From Nematopogon swammerdamellus (lineage: Eukaryota; Arthropoda; Insecta; Lepidoptera; Adelidae), in assembly GCA_946902875.1 (NCBI GenBank), contig OX336341.1:806001-870000 (forward strand): a stretch of 64,000 nucleotides of DNA, given 5' to 3'. Positions 1 through 9,079 of the stretch are shown here, piece after piece. The translations under genes and the position numbers were made by a program. The notes beneath the pieces are model-generated. The model saw nothing but the letters and a program-made list of their open reading frames with translations, did not search any database and was not told the DNA's origin. Every line of letters begins with the position of its first letter. The stretch's first letter is position 1.

Positions 1-237
1 GTGCTAAAAATACTTAAAAAGCACACGCGAAAGAACTCCAATGGAATCGGAGAATTTTTGTTTGGTAGCAATTTTTCATGCGTACTTTTTACACAAGGTA
101 TGTTATTTATGTTTCACATTTCGCGTCAGCGACATTAATTTTATGTTGAGACTCTTTAGATAATATTGAGTTTCCCGAAAGAGGAATTATTATGTACCTA
201 GTTGTTCTAGAAATGTATACATTTTTTTATTATTTTA
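1..237. other. Unassigned AT-rich DNA
   Basis: No open frame, repeat family member or structured element could be supported here. It leads directly into an RT-associated coding remnant. Confidence 0.4.
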
Positions 238-356
238 CACGCTCAGTCTTTCTTCTTTCAGCGGATAGGGCTGGCGATTCAAAGGGGCAAAGCTGCCAGC
301 GTATTGGGCGCTGTGGGAGAGTCGGCTGAATTGGATGAAATATTTTACTTACAGTA
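238..356 (+). pseudogene. C-terminal scrap of an RT-associated retrotransposon protein
   Basis: The frame ending at the TAG at 354-356 contains LAIQRGKAASVLG followed by ELDEIFYLQ and a stop. The block QR-x-(G/S)-(L/I)-AIQRG-x-AAS is the same conserved motif found in this window at 52593-52990 and 53407-53505. From memory, this C-terminal block occurs in large invertebrate proteins annotated as reverse-transcriptase-containing mobile elements; that is family knowledge, not shown here. Upstream residues HAQSFFFQR still resemble the motif before the frame dissolves, so this is a 5'-truncated copy of about 40 codons. The pyrimidine run ending in CAG just before the best-conserved part looks like a splice acceptor, but the similarity continues upstream of it, so I do not treat it as an exon. 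Confidence 0.5.
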
Positions 357-551
357 GCGAATCCCCCCTTTCTCTATCCGTCAACGGCACAGTGTTTCAG
401 CGATGTGTTCAACACACATCCCGTTTCCTCCTTCTGTCCACCTTACATTAATTTAGTTTTTGTTTATTTTTTATATGCTCTTCATTAGGTTAATTTCTTT
501 CTAATTCGTTTTATTTCATTATGTGTTATTCGGTTATGAATAAACATTTGT

Positions 552-824
552 GATGTCAGCCCATAACACCGGGTGAACTTGGTGCCACGTCAGTGCTTCC
601 CTTCGGTCGTGCCGGCTACACTGAACTGGACGGAAAACACAAACTATTTACATAGCCGTTTCGACCGACCTTTCATTCAGTGTGGTGGTACCAACCCGGG
701 CGGGTTAAACCCTACCACCTAGTAATATAAGAAGGGAGCCATATCCCTTAGTCGCCTTCTACGACATACACGGGGAGGGATGCAGTGGGGCTATTCTTTT
801 AAAGTACCGGCCCACACACGGTAC
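552..824 (-). mobile_element. SINE-A copy with GTGTGGGGCCGGTAC head
   Basis: Read on the minus strand, it begins with a head containing GGGCCGGTACTTTAAAAG and AATAGCCCCACTGCATC, continues through GGTGGTAGGGTTTAACCC and GGTTGGTACCACC, and ends near TATGGGCTGACATCA. At least twelve other copies of this body lie in the window, and complete ones end in GTGTCAGTTTCCAT plus poly-A. This copy lacks the last ~50 bp and the poly-A. No coding capacity. Mobilisation by a LINE is inferred from the poly-A tails of sister copies. Confidence 0.85.
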
Positions 825-1446
825 CGTATGGGGCCGGTAATAAACCTAATTCCCTTTCTTATCCTTTCCGTTCTTTCAAATAGCCTATTCGTATTAGATT
901 CGTATCTATATTCTTTAGATAAAAATCCAATAACCCATAAGTCGAGAATTGTATCGTAGCTTCGTTCGGATCGATGAATATCCTCAACTTTCGGCCCTCC
1001 CACTAATTTCTGCCTATATACATAACTCGGTTAGTTAGTTAGTATGCTTAGCAACACGCTGGCCTTGACACTCCGGCGAGTCTACAAAAACCTATCATTG
1101 TGTGCGTGGCTTCAGTGTATTCGTCGCTGGCTGTGTGTGTGGTAGAGTATGTCGGTATGTGTAAATGATGGGAGTGAGTGTGTGAGATTTGTATGTATGA
1201 ATAGACGAATGTACATGTAAACGGTTGAACATACATAACGAACGAAAACTAACGAATTGGGGAACAAAGGAGATTGCTTACAGAGCTTTTGCTTTTGAGC
1301 TTCTAGCATTTTGTAAAGTGTTAAAAAAGGTTTTGAAATATAAATTCTTTTATTTTGCGTTGTTAGGCACCTGCAACTGTTAGGTACCTATTTAGAAAAA
1401 AATATAAACTTTGTTGCATATTGTTTACTAAGTATTAATGTCGTCG
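825..1446. other. Unassigned intergenic DNA
   Basis: No repeat family or open frame was recognised. The short frames on both strands have no family motif. A TTAGTTAGTTAG micro-run lies near 1031. Confidence 0.35.
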
Positions 1447-1829
1447 TTTTTTTTTATTGCTACCGAACTGGCTGGCTCTGCCCGAGGTCGCAACCTCAGG
1501 CGCAGCCAATTTCACCCCCGAGGAGGTGCCAGTCCGGCTTGGAGGTGGACTAATGTCGCTGGGGAAAGGCTATTAACCCGCGATTTGAAGATCCGTGGAT
1601 TGTAGGAGTGGGGGAAGATATTCCCTGGGAGCCCGTTCCACACCTTTGCCGTGCGGCACAAGAACGATTTAGAGAATCGTGCAGTTCGAAGAACTCTTCT
1701 GTCGACTACAAAGGGGTGTTCCGCGAGAGTATGGCGGGTTTGGCGAAGGCGAACAGGAGGAGGAGGGATAAGGGAAGCAAGTTCGTCCGAGCAGCGGCCA
1801 TAGTAGTACCGATAAAACAGGCTCAATGA
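1447..1829 (-). pseudogene. 5'-truncated Jockey/CR1-like LINE, RT C-terminus plus 3' UTR
   Basis: The minus-strand frame (1512-1826, 104 codons) begins FYRYYYGRCSDEL and carries the signature RTARFSKSFLCRTAKVWNGLP followed by FKSRVNSL, the usual end of Jockey/CR1-superfamily reverse transcriptases. The stop is followed by a short GC-rich 3' UTR and a poly-A tail, seen as a T-run at about 1448-1456. A second copy of the same family, in the opposite orientation, lies at 29937-30212. Truncation to the last ~100 codons is typical of incomplete target-primed reverse transcription. The RT palm and endonuclease are absent, so it cannot be autonomous. Confidence 0.75.
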
Positions 1830-2040
1830 CCCACGATCGTGGGGAAACTATTCTTGAACTTGTCACAATTTGTTTTATCCCGTTCGAACACCCACGGAGA
1901 CAAGCCGGAAAGAAATTTGGCAGGTTTTCTTTTTTATTACTATGTATTATTGTATACATCTATTGACATATTTTTTTCTTTTGCATTAATTCTATATGCA
2001 TTATTAACAATTCATACACAAAATTAATTTAAAAAAAAGT

Positions 2041-2200
2041 GTAGTCGCTACTGGCGGCGGAGCTAGCCCATGGCATGGCGGCGGGGCGGCGGCGCGGTGG
2101 CGCGGCGTCGTCGTCATTGGGCCCGAGAGAGAGAAACCTCCGGACAATTAGCAAGACAGCCTTCGGCAACTGACCCTTCATTTCATCCAACCTTCAATTA
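2041..2200 (-). repeat. Diverged 3' fragment of REL-type LINE
   Basis: The segment around GAGAGAGAAACCTCCGGAC through GCAAGACAGCCTTCGGC aligns by eye with 49160-49225, the 3' coding end of the REL-endonuclease LINE. It is flanked by CGG-rich imperfect repeats (GGCGGCGGGGCGG). A second, better-preserved 3' fragment of the same element follows immediately in the same orientation, so two 3' ends lie in tandem. Confidence 0.5.
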
Positions 2201-2640
2201 TTACTTTTTATGTCTTTATTTACACATTTACATTAATTTTACACATGTAAAAATACAAACATAATATACCTAAAATTAATATAAAAAAATCATGGAGCTT
2301 CCAAACGGCGGTGCGGCGGCGGTAGGGCGAGCCCAGGCTACCGATGGTCGGGCCCCACAGAGCATCGAATGCGCGCGCCTGCGCGCGCCCCCTAATTAAT
2401 TAGGGGGCGCGCGCGGTCGGCATTCGATGCTCTGTGTCGGGCCCCAAAGAGAGAAACCTCAGGCCCTTGACCCAACCACTCAGCGAGAGCTTCTTAAGGT
2501 GGTCGTCGATGCTCTTCGTTATCAGCCCGTGCGCCGATACGACTATGGGCACAACGATCGCCGAGTCGACGGGCCACATTTTGGTAACCTCGTGCTGCAG
2601 ATCCAGATACTTTAACATCTTCTCTGCTTCCTTACTGATC
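2201..2640 (-). pseudogene. REL-endonuclease (R2/R4-like) LINE, 3' end
   Basis: The minus-strand peptide contains KYLDLQHEVTKMWPVDS, VVPIVVSAHGLI and LSLSGWVKG, matching the C-terminus of the longer copy at 49142-49954 almost residue for residue. The AT-rich 3' UTR (2210-2300) also matches 49020-49110. The CCHC finger and PD-D motif present in the other copy are missing. An 81-bp hairpin element (2356-2436) has inserted just before the end of the reading frame, giving the frame an artificial end. Confidence 0.75.
2356..2436. mobile_element. 81-bp hairpin hAT-type MITE with 8-bp target duplication
   Basis: It starts CACAGAGCATCGAATGC and ends with the complement GCATTCGATGCTCTGTG. The direct repeat TCGGGCCC lies immediately outside on both sides (2348-2355 and 2437-2444). 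The centre is itself a perfect palindrome around TAATTAATTA flanked by GCGCGC runs, so nearly the whole element folds on itself. The termini match two ~293-bp relatives at 25936-26227 and 61312-61605, which also have 8-bp duplications. An 8-bp duplication is characteristic of hAT transposons; that assignment is inference, as no transposase is present. The host site is the 3' end of a REL-type LINE. Confidence 0.85.
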
Positions 2641-3263
2641 AGGTTACCATCGTTATAATTACAAGTATTTTATTGTTTGTTATTATTTTATTATATTTAC
2701 TTAACTAAGTGCTAAGTATCATTCAAGTATCACTTAAAATTTGATTTGATACCATACAAAAACGTATGTTACAATAATTAATTAAGAAAATAGGTAATTT
2801 TATAGATCCATAAAGCTCAGTTATCTCAGTTTTTTTTTTCCTTTAGGAAAATCCAGCAATATTATTCTGGGTCAAACACAGCCACAGGTCGTTAGTCAGC
2901 GGGTTCTCTAGTAACAACTTAACCACAGCTCCATCAGGATGTGTGGTGGATAGTGGATGGATCGACACGTGTTACCTGATTGCTCCAACGAGTATTCCTC
3001 TAGCTACAATAGTATGATACAGAAAATGCTACCGAATAATTAAAACATCATAAACGAATCTAAGTTGATCAAATCGCCCCGCGAGAACGCGGTTTAAGCG
3101 ACTGAGAGTGAATGAAGGCATTTTGTTGCAGTTTCTCGTTTATAGTTTAAAATTATTTTTTTAAAACAAAATTAAAGCATTTGTCTAAATCTAAAAATCT
3201 GGTCCAAGGAGTCTTAACAATTATTTTATAAATATTTTATTATGTTTGTATTAATGTTGTATA
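2641..3263. other. Unassigned DNA, one weak exon-like frame
   Basis: Mostly AT-rich and featureless. At 2847-3017 a pyrimidine tract plus AG precedes a 56-codon stop-terminated frame that I could not match to any family (see findings). Nothing else is supported. Confidence 0.3.
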
Positions 3264-3514
3264 TAATGTCTTTTATTAGTAGGCAACGATACGGGGGTGT
3301 ATGTGTATCTGATACTGATCACGTTCCCATACCAATTTTTTTTATTAAAACTTAATCACTCCTCAAATTTAATATGTGAAGTGCGCGTATTTCACCTTAA
3401 TAAGTATGTTTTTTATATCGTAAAAAAAAAAATTGGTGTGGTATGGCAACGTGATCAGTATATTCTGATACACATACACCCCTTAGCCTATCGTTCCCTA
3501 CTATTGAAAGACCA
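3264..3514. mobile_element. MITE with long terminal inverted repeats (GGTCTTTCAATAG family)
   Basis: The left end (AACGATACGGGGGTGTATGTG, then ATACTGATCACGTTCCCAT) is mirrored at the right end (CAACGTGATCAGTAT, then ACACATACACCCCTTAGCC). The outer right end reads TTGAAAGACC, equivalent to GGTCTTTCAA. An opposite-orientation partial relative lies at 12526-12720, and the 509-bp element at 4842-5350 has related termini. No transposase. Confidence 0.65.
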
Positions 3515-3540
3515 TAGATATTTGCTTTATATATATATAT

Positions 3541-3775
3541 GTTTTTATGTAATTCGATATGGGTGGCTGATTCGGAGGAGCCAAAGTACATGCTCGGACC
3601 AGCCAATATCACCTCCTAGAAGGTAGGTGCCATACCGGAGACTTGCTGCTGCGCGCTGGATTGCTGGCTATACTGGACTAGAGGCGAACACAACCGAGGC
3701 TGCTATGCGGCCATCTTACATACTGTACGGTGCGGTGGTACCAAGTTGGCTACAATTTGAGCCTACCACCTTGTA
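3541..3775 (-). mobile_element. SINE-D copy lacking its tRNA-like head
   Basis: On the minus strand the body runs from GGTGGTAGGCTCAAATTG through CTAGTCCAGTATAGCCAG to GGAGGTGATATTGGCTGG and ends with a short A-run. It matches the complete SINE-D at 29518-29932 without the head. A short insertion (GCTGCTGCGCGCTGG) interrupts it. Confidence 0.7.
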
Positions 3776-4639
3776 TTGAATAAAAAAACATAGAATAAAA
3801 AAACGTGAAATAAAATAAATACAATATATGAAATGTGTCAGGGTAACGCGTCACCCAAGCGCAGCTTGCGGCTCTGTGTGCAGTGTGCGACCGGAGTCGC
3901 CCGGTCGAGTGTACATCGGCACGAGCTATAAACTGGCTGTTTTATGAAAGCCTCCTCCGGGGCGCCGCCGCCGCGGCGCCGCGCCGCCCGCTTGCGGCCG
4001 GCCGGTGCGGAGGCGAGTCACTCGAGAGTGGGCGCAGCTTTTCAATATAGGTACTCGTTAGTAGAGGGTGGCCAGTATTTTTTAACATTGAAAATGTTTT
4101 TTCGATCGCGTTGGTAGGGCACCCATTTCAAGGAAAAGTGCGACATTGCCCTGGTGTCGTGAATTTTGAATGAATGTTGAAGCTACGTGGATGATTGGGG
4201 TGTCAAAAGATGCGTCTCGAGGGCTACAATATTGCGTAAAAAATTTTTGGAAAAGTCAAAAACTTTTTAAAAAAATCAAAAAATGTCGAAAAATTACGTG
4301 ATTTTTTGGTGTCTTCTCTCATTGAATCGGCGATTTCTCGGAAACGAAAAACCATATCGAAAAAATTAAAAAAAAGCCCTCGGGGTTTTGAGTTGGGCTA
4401 CAGTTTGCAAAAAACGGGACCTCACTATCTCTCATGGTCTAGGCTGTAGCTTATCCTTTATGCGGCGGAATTTTGAATAACGCGGGAGGTATTTGCGGCG
4501 CGCGGACTAATCTGAGTCGTCGAGAATGATTCGTCTACCCGGAAGAGGCAAATCTACCTGCACTTATGCCCCATAAGCGAATTAGACATGTGAGATTTTT
4601 CGAGGGATCGAAGAAATTGTATGGGCAAGTTATTAATGT
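3776..4639. other. Unassigned DNA with GC-rich patch
   Basis: No family was recognised. Positions 3955-4010 are very GC- and CpG-rich (repeated GCCGCC/GCGGCG), standing out from AT-rich surroundings. The rest contains A-runs and no frame worth reporting. Confidence 0.3.
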
Positions 4640-4786
4640 ATGGAGCCGGAAGGAAGCCATAGGAACTCCTAAACTAAACATGATAAATCCACCATGTTTG
4701 GGCTCGTAGGATTTGTCTTCGCAAGTACTCTAGTCATATATGATTTCCAGGGTCCTGACGATAGAGCCGGAAGGAAGCCATAGGAA
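4640..4786 (+). repeat. Fragment related to the inverted-repeat arms
   Basis: CCATAGGAACTCCTAAACT and ATGTTTGGGCTCGT followed by TTTGTCTTCGC match, with several differences, 27085-27150 in the right arm of the large inverted repeat and its mirror in the left arm. GAGCCGGAAGGAAGCCATAG occurs twice here (about 4641 and 4764), so this is a small local duplication of that repeat. Confidence 0.55.
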
Positions 4787-4842
4787 TATAGGTTAGGTTA
4801 GAAGATGCGTCGCTAGCGACGCATCTTCTAACCTAACCTATA
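4787..4842. repeat. 56-bp perfect palindrome with TTAGG units
   Basis: The sequence is exactly self-complementary with no spacer, centred between 4814 and 4815 (GTCGCTAGCGAC). Each half carries TAGGTTAGGTTAG, two units of the insect telomeric repeat TTAGG. It abuts the left terminus of the MITE at 4842-5350. Confidence 0.85.
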
Positions 4843-5350
4843 GGTCTTTCAAAATTAGTTAATAGTACGCTAAGGAGGGGTTCTGTATCGGAAATAGATC
4901 ACTTTTGAGGAACAAAGAATTTTTTTTTACAAAAAAAATTTTTGTTTTAATGTAAAATGTAAAAAACCTTTTTTTCTTAATCGTTTTAGTTTTATGCCAT
5001 GAACAAAAAAGTCTTCCAACACATAGATCTCTTTCTGTCAAAAATTGTGAAAAACCACAATTTTAGTTTTATTAGTATGGAATAGAAAGAATTTGTTTTT
5101 TTTTTACCAACTTACACATGTTACATCATAATGGTAATGAAGACTTTTTTGTTACTGTTAGGAAACTGAATCGATTAGGCTATAAAAATCAAACACTTAT
5201 TTTTTTATTTAAATACATAAAAAAAGTTTTTGCATAAAAAAAAGCCCAAGGTCCAAAAAAAACGATATAGGTTTTACTCCCTATATGATACAGAACCCCC
5301 CCTTAGCGTACTATTAATAGTAATAATAATTAACTAATTTTGAAAGACCT
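4842..5350. mobile_element. 509-bp MITE with ~48-bp terminal inverted repeats
   Basis: The left end AGGTCTTTCAAAATTAGTTA, then TAGTACGCTAAGG and GGTTCTGTATC, is mirrored by GATACAGAACCCC, CCTTAGCGTACTA and TTAACTAATTTTGAAAGACCT at the right. TAT flanks both ends (4839-4841 and 5351-5353). The interior is A/T homopolymer-rich with no transposase. The termini resemble those of the MITEs at 3264 and 12526. Confidence 0.75.
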
Positions 5351-5786
5351 TATATAATATTTTTATATTTGATATTTATTAATTTGTTACTTTAGTTAAG
5401 TTTAGTTAGACCTAATGTCAAGCTTATCTCTTTTTCGGTCTAAATTTTAGTTTACATTTTTTAAGCTGCTTGTGTTTGTGCAAAATAATAAAATATATAT
5501 AAATGTAATGCTTAATTTTTTATTTTGTTGAGTTCATTTTCAATGTACCTCGAAGGTCGTGTAATGCACGAGATCGGTGAATTTTTTTTTATAAAATAAT
5601 TTTAAGCAAATAATTATTTTACACCATATCTGAGAGCTGTCAAAATTGTACACACACACATATAACTACTAAACTACTTGAGCTGTCAAAAAATATTTTT
5701 TTATATCCGGTTTGATGACACCTATGAAGTTTGACTCAGGTTCTGACTGCACCAATCATGAAATATTGCATTTGCGTCGTTTCAGG
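5351..5786. other. Unassigned AT-rich DNA
   Basis: Nothing beyond homopolymer runs and a short ACACACACA run near 5650 was recognised. Confidence 0.3.
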
Positions 5787-5992
5787 TTTTTTTATGGACA
5801 CTGACACGGTTGGATACATCACCTACAACATCCGCGATGTCAGCCCATAACACCGGGTGAACTTGGTGCCACGTCAGTGCTTCCCTTCGGTCGTGCCGGC
5901 TACACTGAACTGGACGGAAAACACAAACTATTTACATAGCCGTTTCGAACGGCTTTTCATTCAGTGCGGTGGTACCAACCCGGGCGGGTTAA

Positions 5993-6896
5993 CCCTTTAG
6001 AAGGCCTGGATAAAGGAAAATTTTTAGAAGTAATATGTTTGTGGTTCTATTGTAATAAAGGAATCACTAACAAATGTGCATACTTATTTTTTGTAAATTT
6101 TGCCCCCCCATTTTGGAAAATGATGTGGTAAATAATCTCCCACAGCCCGTTACAAACATATGATTTTTAATACATGGTGAAATAATAAAATTAATAAAAT
6201 CAAATATAATTATTTATTATTAGTTAATCATGACACAAAGTTATAATAACACAAAAATCTTACTTTTCTTAATATATATCAAAGTGAAAATCGTCAAAAC
6301 AAGGTGTTACGCATAATGGCACTTTGCACCGTTTGCAAATAATTTTTGTTGTTTTATCTTTAGTTCTTGTACTGCAAAACCTGCACAAGATATAAAATAT
6401 CATAAGATATAAATGATGAAATCAGAGATTTTTCAATAAGCCAATAAAAGGCACAGGTAGGATGTTTACCACAAATAATTTACGTACTGTGTTCTGAACA
6501 GGCAGTGGGAGTATAATTACCACATAACAGTTGCCTTCGTATAATACAAACTAGCAAGTTTTCCTGCGATTCCTTTGTTCCCCTAAGAGATCAACTCAAA
6601 AACTATCCAAATGAAGTGACAAAAAGTATTTACAGGAATTTTTCTGGACATCCCGGACATACAACCGCTCACAAGCAGGTAAATCGCTCATGGAACTCGT
6701 ATGACTGACGGCCGCGAATTACTGACAGCTGTCACTAGAAAAGTTTGTTCTGGCCATGTACACTTTCTTGCACTGTCATATTGATACATTATTTGGCTAT
6801 GGATTTTGACAGATTGTGGTACATTATAATCCTCAACCCGACGAGGGATATTGAATATATAAAGTGGGGGCTATTCTCCCACAGCCTTCCAAAGGG
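5993..6896. mobile_element. 904-bp internally deleted piggyBac element
   Basis: It begins CCCTTTAGAAGGC and ends GCCTTCCAAAGGG, imperfect terminal inverted repeats with one mismatch in 13. The tetranucleotide TTAA is duplicated at 5989-5992 and 6897-6900, the target hallmark of piggyBac transposons. The interior is too short for a ~600-residue transposase but retains its cysteine-rich C-terminus (6269-6391, minus). Short repeats of CTCCCACAGCC occur near both ends and could be subterminal transposase sites; that is inference. It is non-autonomous unless a full-length relative exists elsewhere. Confidence 0.9.
6269..6391 (-). pseudogene. piggyBac transposase C-terminal cysteine-rich tail
   Basis: Reading 6391 to 6269 on the minus strand gives ILCRFCSTRTKDK, then IICKRCKVPLCVTPC, ending FDDFHFDIY and a TAA stop. 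The C-x2-C ... C-x2-C-x4-C-x3-C spacing is the C-terminal zinc-binding domain of piggyBac/PGBD transposases, which recognises transposon ends. The catalytic DDD domain is absent. About 40 codons remain in frame. Confidence 0.8.
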
Positions 6897-6945
6897 TTAA
6901 ACCCTACCACCTAGTAATATAAGAAGGGAGTCATATCCCTTTCCT

Positions 6946-7154
6946 AGGTTAGTTAGTTAGATTAGGTGCATCCAGCCCGTTTGCGCAGAAGTCAGTGGTA
7001 CCGAGTTCATTCCAGGACATGATGTACTTAACATTTATACGCACTGTCTACTTGCAGAAGTAAGAATATCAACGCAGTAAATACGTATGCCCTACTTTAT
7101 TTCTCATTTAGCAAATGGTGGCTCAGATTTCAGCGCAAGAATTAAGTATTTTAT
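6946..7154. other. Unassigned DNA
   Basis: No family recognised. Confidence 0.3.
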
Positions 7155-7378
7155 AATTTACAAGCCGTGCCCGCGGCTCCGCACGCTCTCATATTTCACT
7201 TCACTGCTAACCTCATAAGCTATTTAGCGTGATAGTAAGTAGCCTATAGTTGATGGGAAGAATCACGCTATCCGTAGAATTTTGTTTTATTGAAATCGGT
7301 ATAGTGGTTCTAGAGTTATAAGCGGACAGACAGACACTCAGACACTCAGACAGAAAGCAGACGTTGGATTTTATTATA
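7155..7378 (+). repeat. Diverged member of the CCGCGGCT/GCGTGAAATTC family (repeat E)
   Basis: It starts GCCCGCGGCTCCGC and ends in CAGACAGACACTCAGACACT-type simple repeats before GATTTTATTATAGG. The head is that of repeat E; the body differs from the copies at 36631 or 48613, so this is an older or different subfamily. Confidence 0.5.
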
Positions 7379-7475
7379 GGTAAGGAAGGAAGGAAGGACT
7401 ATAGCTTTTGCCCGCGACTCTGCCAGCGTATTTTTTTTGGCCAGAAACTTACCGGCGCGCGCACAACGTTTCATC

Positions 7476-7625
7476 TAATGCCGGCACTTCACTTGGCTTA
7501 GCGTATTCGTGTTTGTTGCAAACATTTTAGTTTTATCTCGCTCTAAACAAGCCATTAAAGGGAGACGAAACGGAAAATTTTGCCAAATACACGAATACGC
7601 TAAGCCAAGTGAAGTGCCGGCATTA
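7476..7625. mobile_element. 150-bp MITE with perfect 37-bp inverted repeats
   Basis: 7476-7512 and 7589-7625 are exact inverted copies (outer end TAATGCCGGCACTTC), separated by a 76-bp loop. If the outermost TA on each side is the target duplication, the element is 7478-7623 and fits a Tc1/mariner-type TA insertion. No coding capacity. Confidence 0.8.
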
Positions 7626-7876
7626 ATCGAATGAACGGTTTACGAACGCATAGAAGACGAACGAACAAATATTCGATTTTGTATTCGGTTTCAGTTGCAC
7701 AAATTTTTTTTTCTTTTGATCAAATAACTACAGAAAAGACTATACCTACTAGTCATGGTAAAATTGTCATTTTGCTTAATGTGTTTTATTTAGCGACTGT
7801 GTTTTTGTTTGAACTGCTTATGGAATCGCGGGGGGGGGGGGGGGGGGGGGGCGTCGATGGGGACAAGAGCCCCAAG
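7626..7876. other. Unassigned DNA with a 22-nt poly-G run
   Basis: Uninterrupted G from 7830 to 7851; no other structure was recognised. Such runs are prone to length error in assemblies. Confidence 0.6.
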
Positions 7877-8014
7877 GCACAGATTACTTAATAGTTACTT
7901 CGTAACAGATAAATATCTCCATAGAAAAAGTTCCATGCCTTCGGCTTTATTAGCCTAATGTTTCACGTCGCCAATCGCTGCGTACGAAAATGTACGTAAA
8001 CGATCGAGTGCCTG
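7877..8014 (+). repeat. Dispersed repeat shared with 63385-63522
   Basis: Landmarks CAGATTACTTAATAGTTAC, CCATAGAAAAAGTTCCAT, CACGTCGCCAATCGCTG and AACGATCGAGTG recur in order near the end of the window in the same orientation. A short piece also appears near 20140. Family not identified. Confidence 0.65.
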
Positions 8015-8120
8015 CCCAAGGGAAAAGGTCTTTCTTTGCCGATGTAGTTTTATTACTATGTCGTATTTTTCTTTTAAATAACGTGTATTTGTTTGAAATA
8101 AATCTGAAATCTAAACTCTA

Positions 8121-8337
8121 GCAGCCACCTCTCACCTTGGCACGGTCCTTCCACCGAGTCATGCAGCAGGTGGGTCTTTGTGCCTTACTTTCTACTTGAT
8201 AGTTATCTTGTCCGAATACTTCGCTAAACGTATGGTGTTCGGTGTTGTGCTGTAATTTACAAGAGTACCTGCAGCACAACTCCGATTACTCTGCTTACGC
8301 CGATTGTCGGGATACAGCGTGTGGTATGTATATATGT
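8121..8337 (+). mobile_element. Retroposon B copy, 3' part
   Basis: Contains CTCACCTTGGCACGGTCC, CACCGAGTCATGCAGCAGG, TTACTCTGCTTAC and CGATTGTCGGGATACAGCG, then a short TGTATA tail. Ten copies of this family lie in the window. The (TGTA)n-type tail rather than poly-A suggests an RTE-like 3' end. The CCGTGTGGGGCCGG head is missing here. Confidence 0.8.
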
Positions 8338-9069
8338 AAATCTAACTTTATGTAGGTACCTACGTGGTTTGTAATTATTCATTCTTGAATTTAAACTTTC
8401 GTTCAATATTATAACCAGATAGATGTCAAAGGCTGACATCCTAAGCTCACATCGAAGCTTTTTGCGACTTCTCGTCTCCTGCGTGAGGTCAAAAAGACGA
8501 AATTATTTTTTGTCCATCGCAAAAGAAGAACGAAGTTAGGTATTTCGTGGGCGTGGAACCGGTTACGAACGGAGCGGAAAGTGTTGCACGAATTATTAAC
8601 ACAGGAAACTGCACTTAGTTGCTATGGCGATAAGGACAACTTTATAAAAATAAGGTCAGAGTTTGAGGTAAACAACAGGTATACAAAACGTATGCATCGA
8701 TGATTTGTATTGTTTTGGTCCCACATAAGTTATGCCAAATGTAAATAAAAGTTTTGTTTTGATGATTTTAAAAGTCAACTTCGTTCTTTGTTTAGTTTTA
8801 TTAGAAAAAAGTTCATTGCTTAAACTACACCTTGCACACGGCTTGGCGCACATGAAATTCGAAAAGTAAATTAAAAAGCGGTCGAGCGAGTTGAACTCGC
8901 GCGGGGAGGATTCCGCCGTACCGTGACTTAGGAATTTCGTTTAGGTTTTCCTGTAAACTATAAGAGATGCCCCCTATATTCTCAATTTTTTTTCAAAATT
9001 TTATACGCACTAGTTTGGCAGATATGGCGATTTTTTTATATTTTCTTAATTATCTTTTAAACTATGCTT
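8338..9069. other. Unassigned DNA upstream of RTE insertion site
   Basis: No family or coding signal recognised. Confidence 0.3.
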
Positions 9070-9079
9070 TAAAATCATA

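Larger units (their letters stand above)
5787..6945 (-). mobile_element. SINE-A split by a piggyBac-type insertion
   Basis: The minus-strand SINE-A occupies 5787-5992 and resumes at 6897-6945. Joined, the halves restore the family context GGGCGGGTTAAACCCTACC. The poly-A appears as a T-run at about 5788-5796. The interruption (5993-6896) is bounded by TTAA on both sides. The piggyBac insertion is therefore younger than the SINE. Confidence 0.85.

Noticed and set aside
4787..4842. Interstitial telomere or telomere fusion
   Set aside because: Only two TTAGG-type units per side; too short to call a telomeric array, though the palindrome itself is real.
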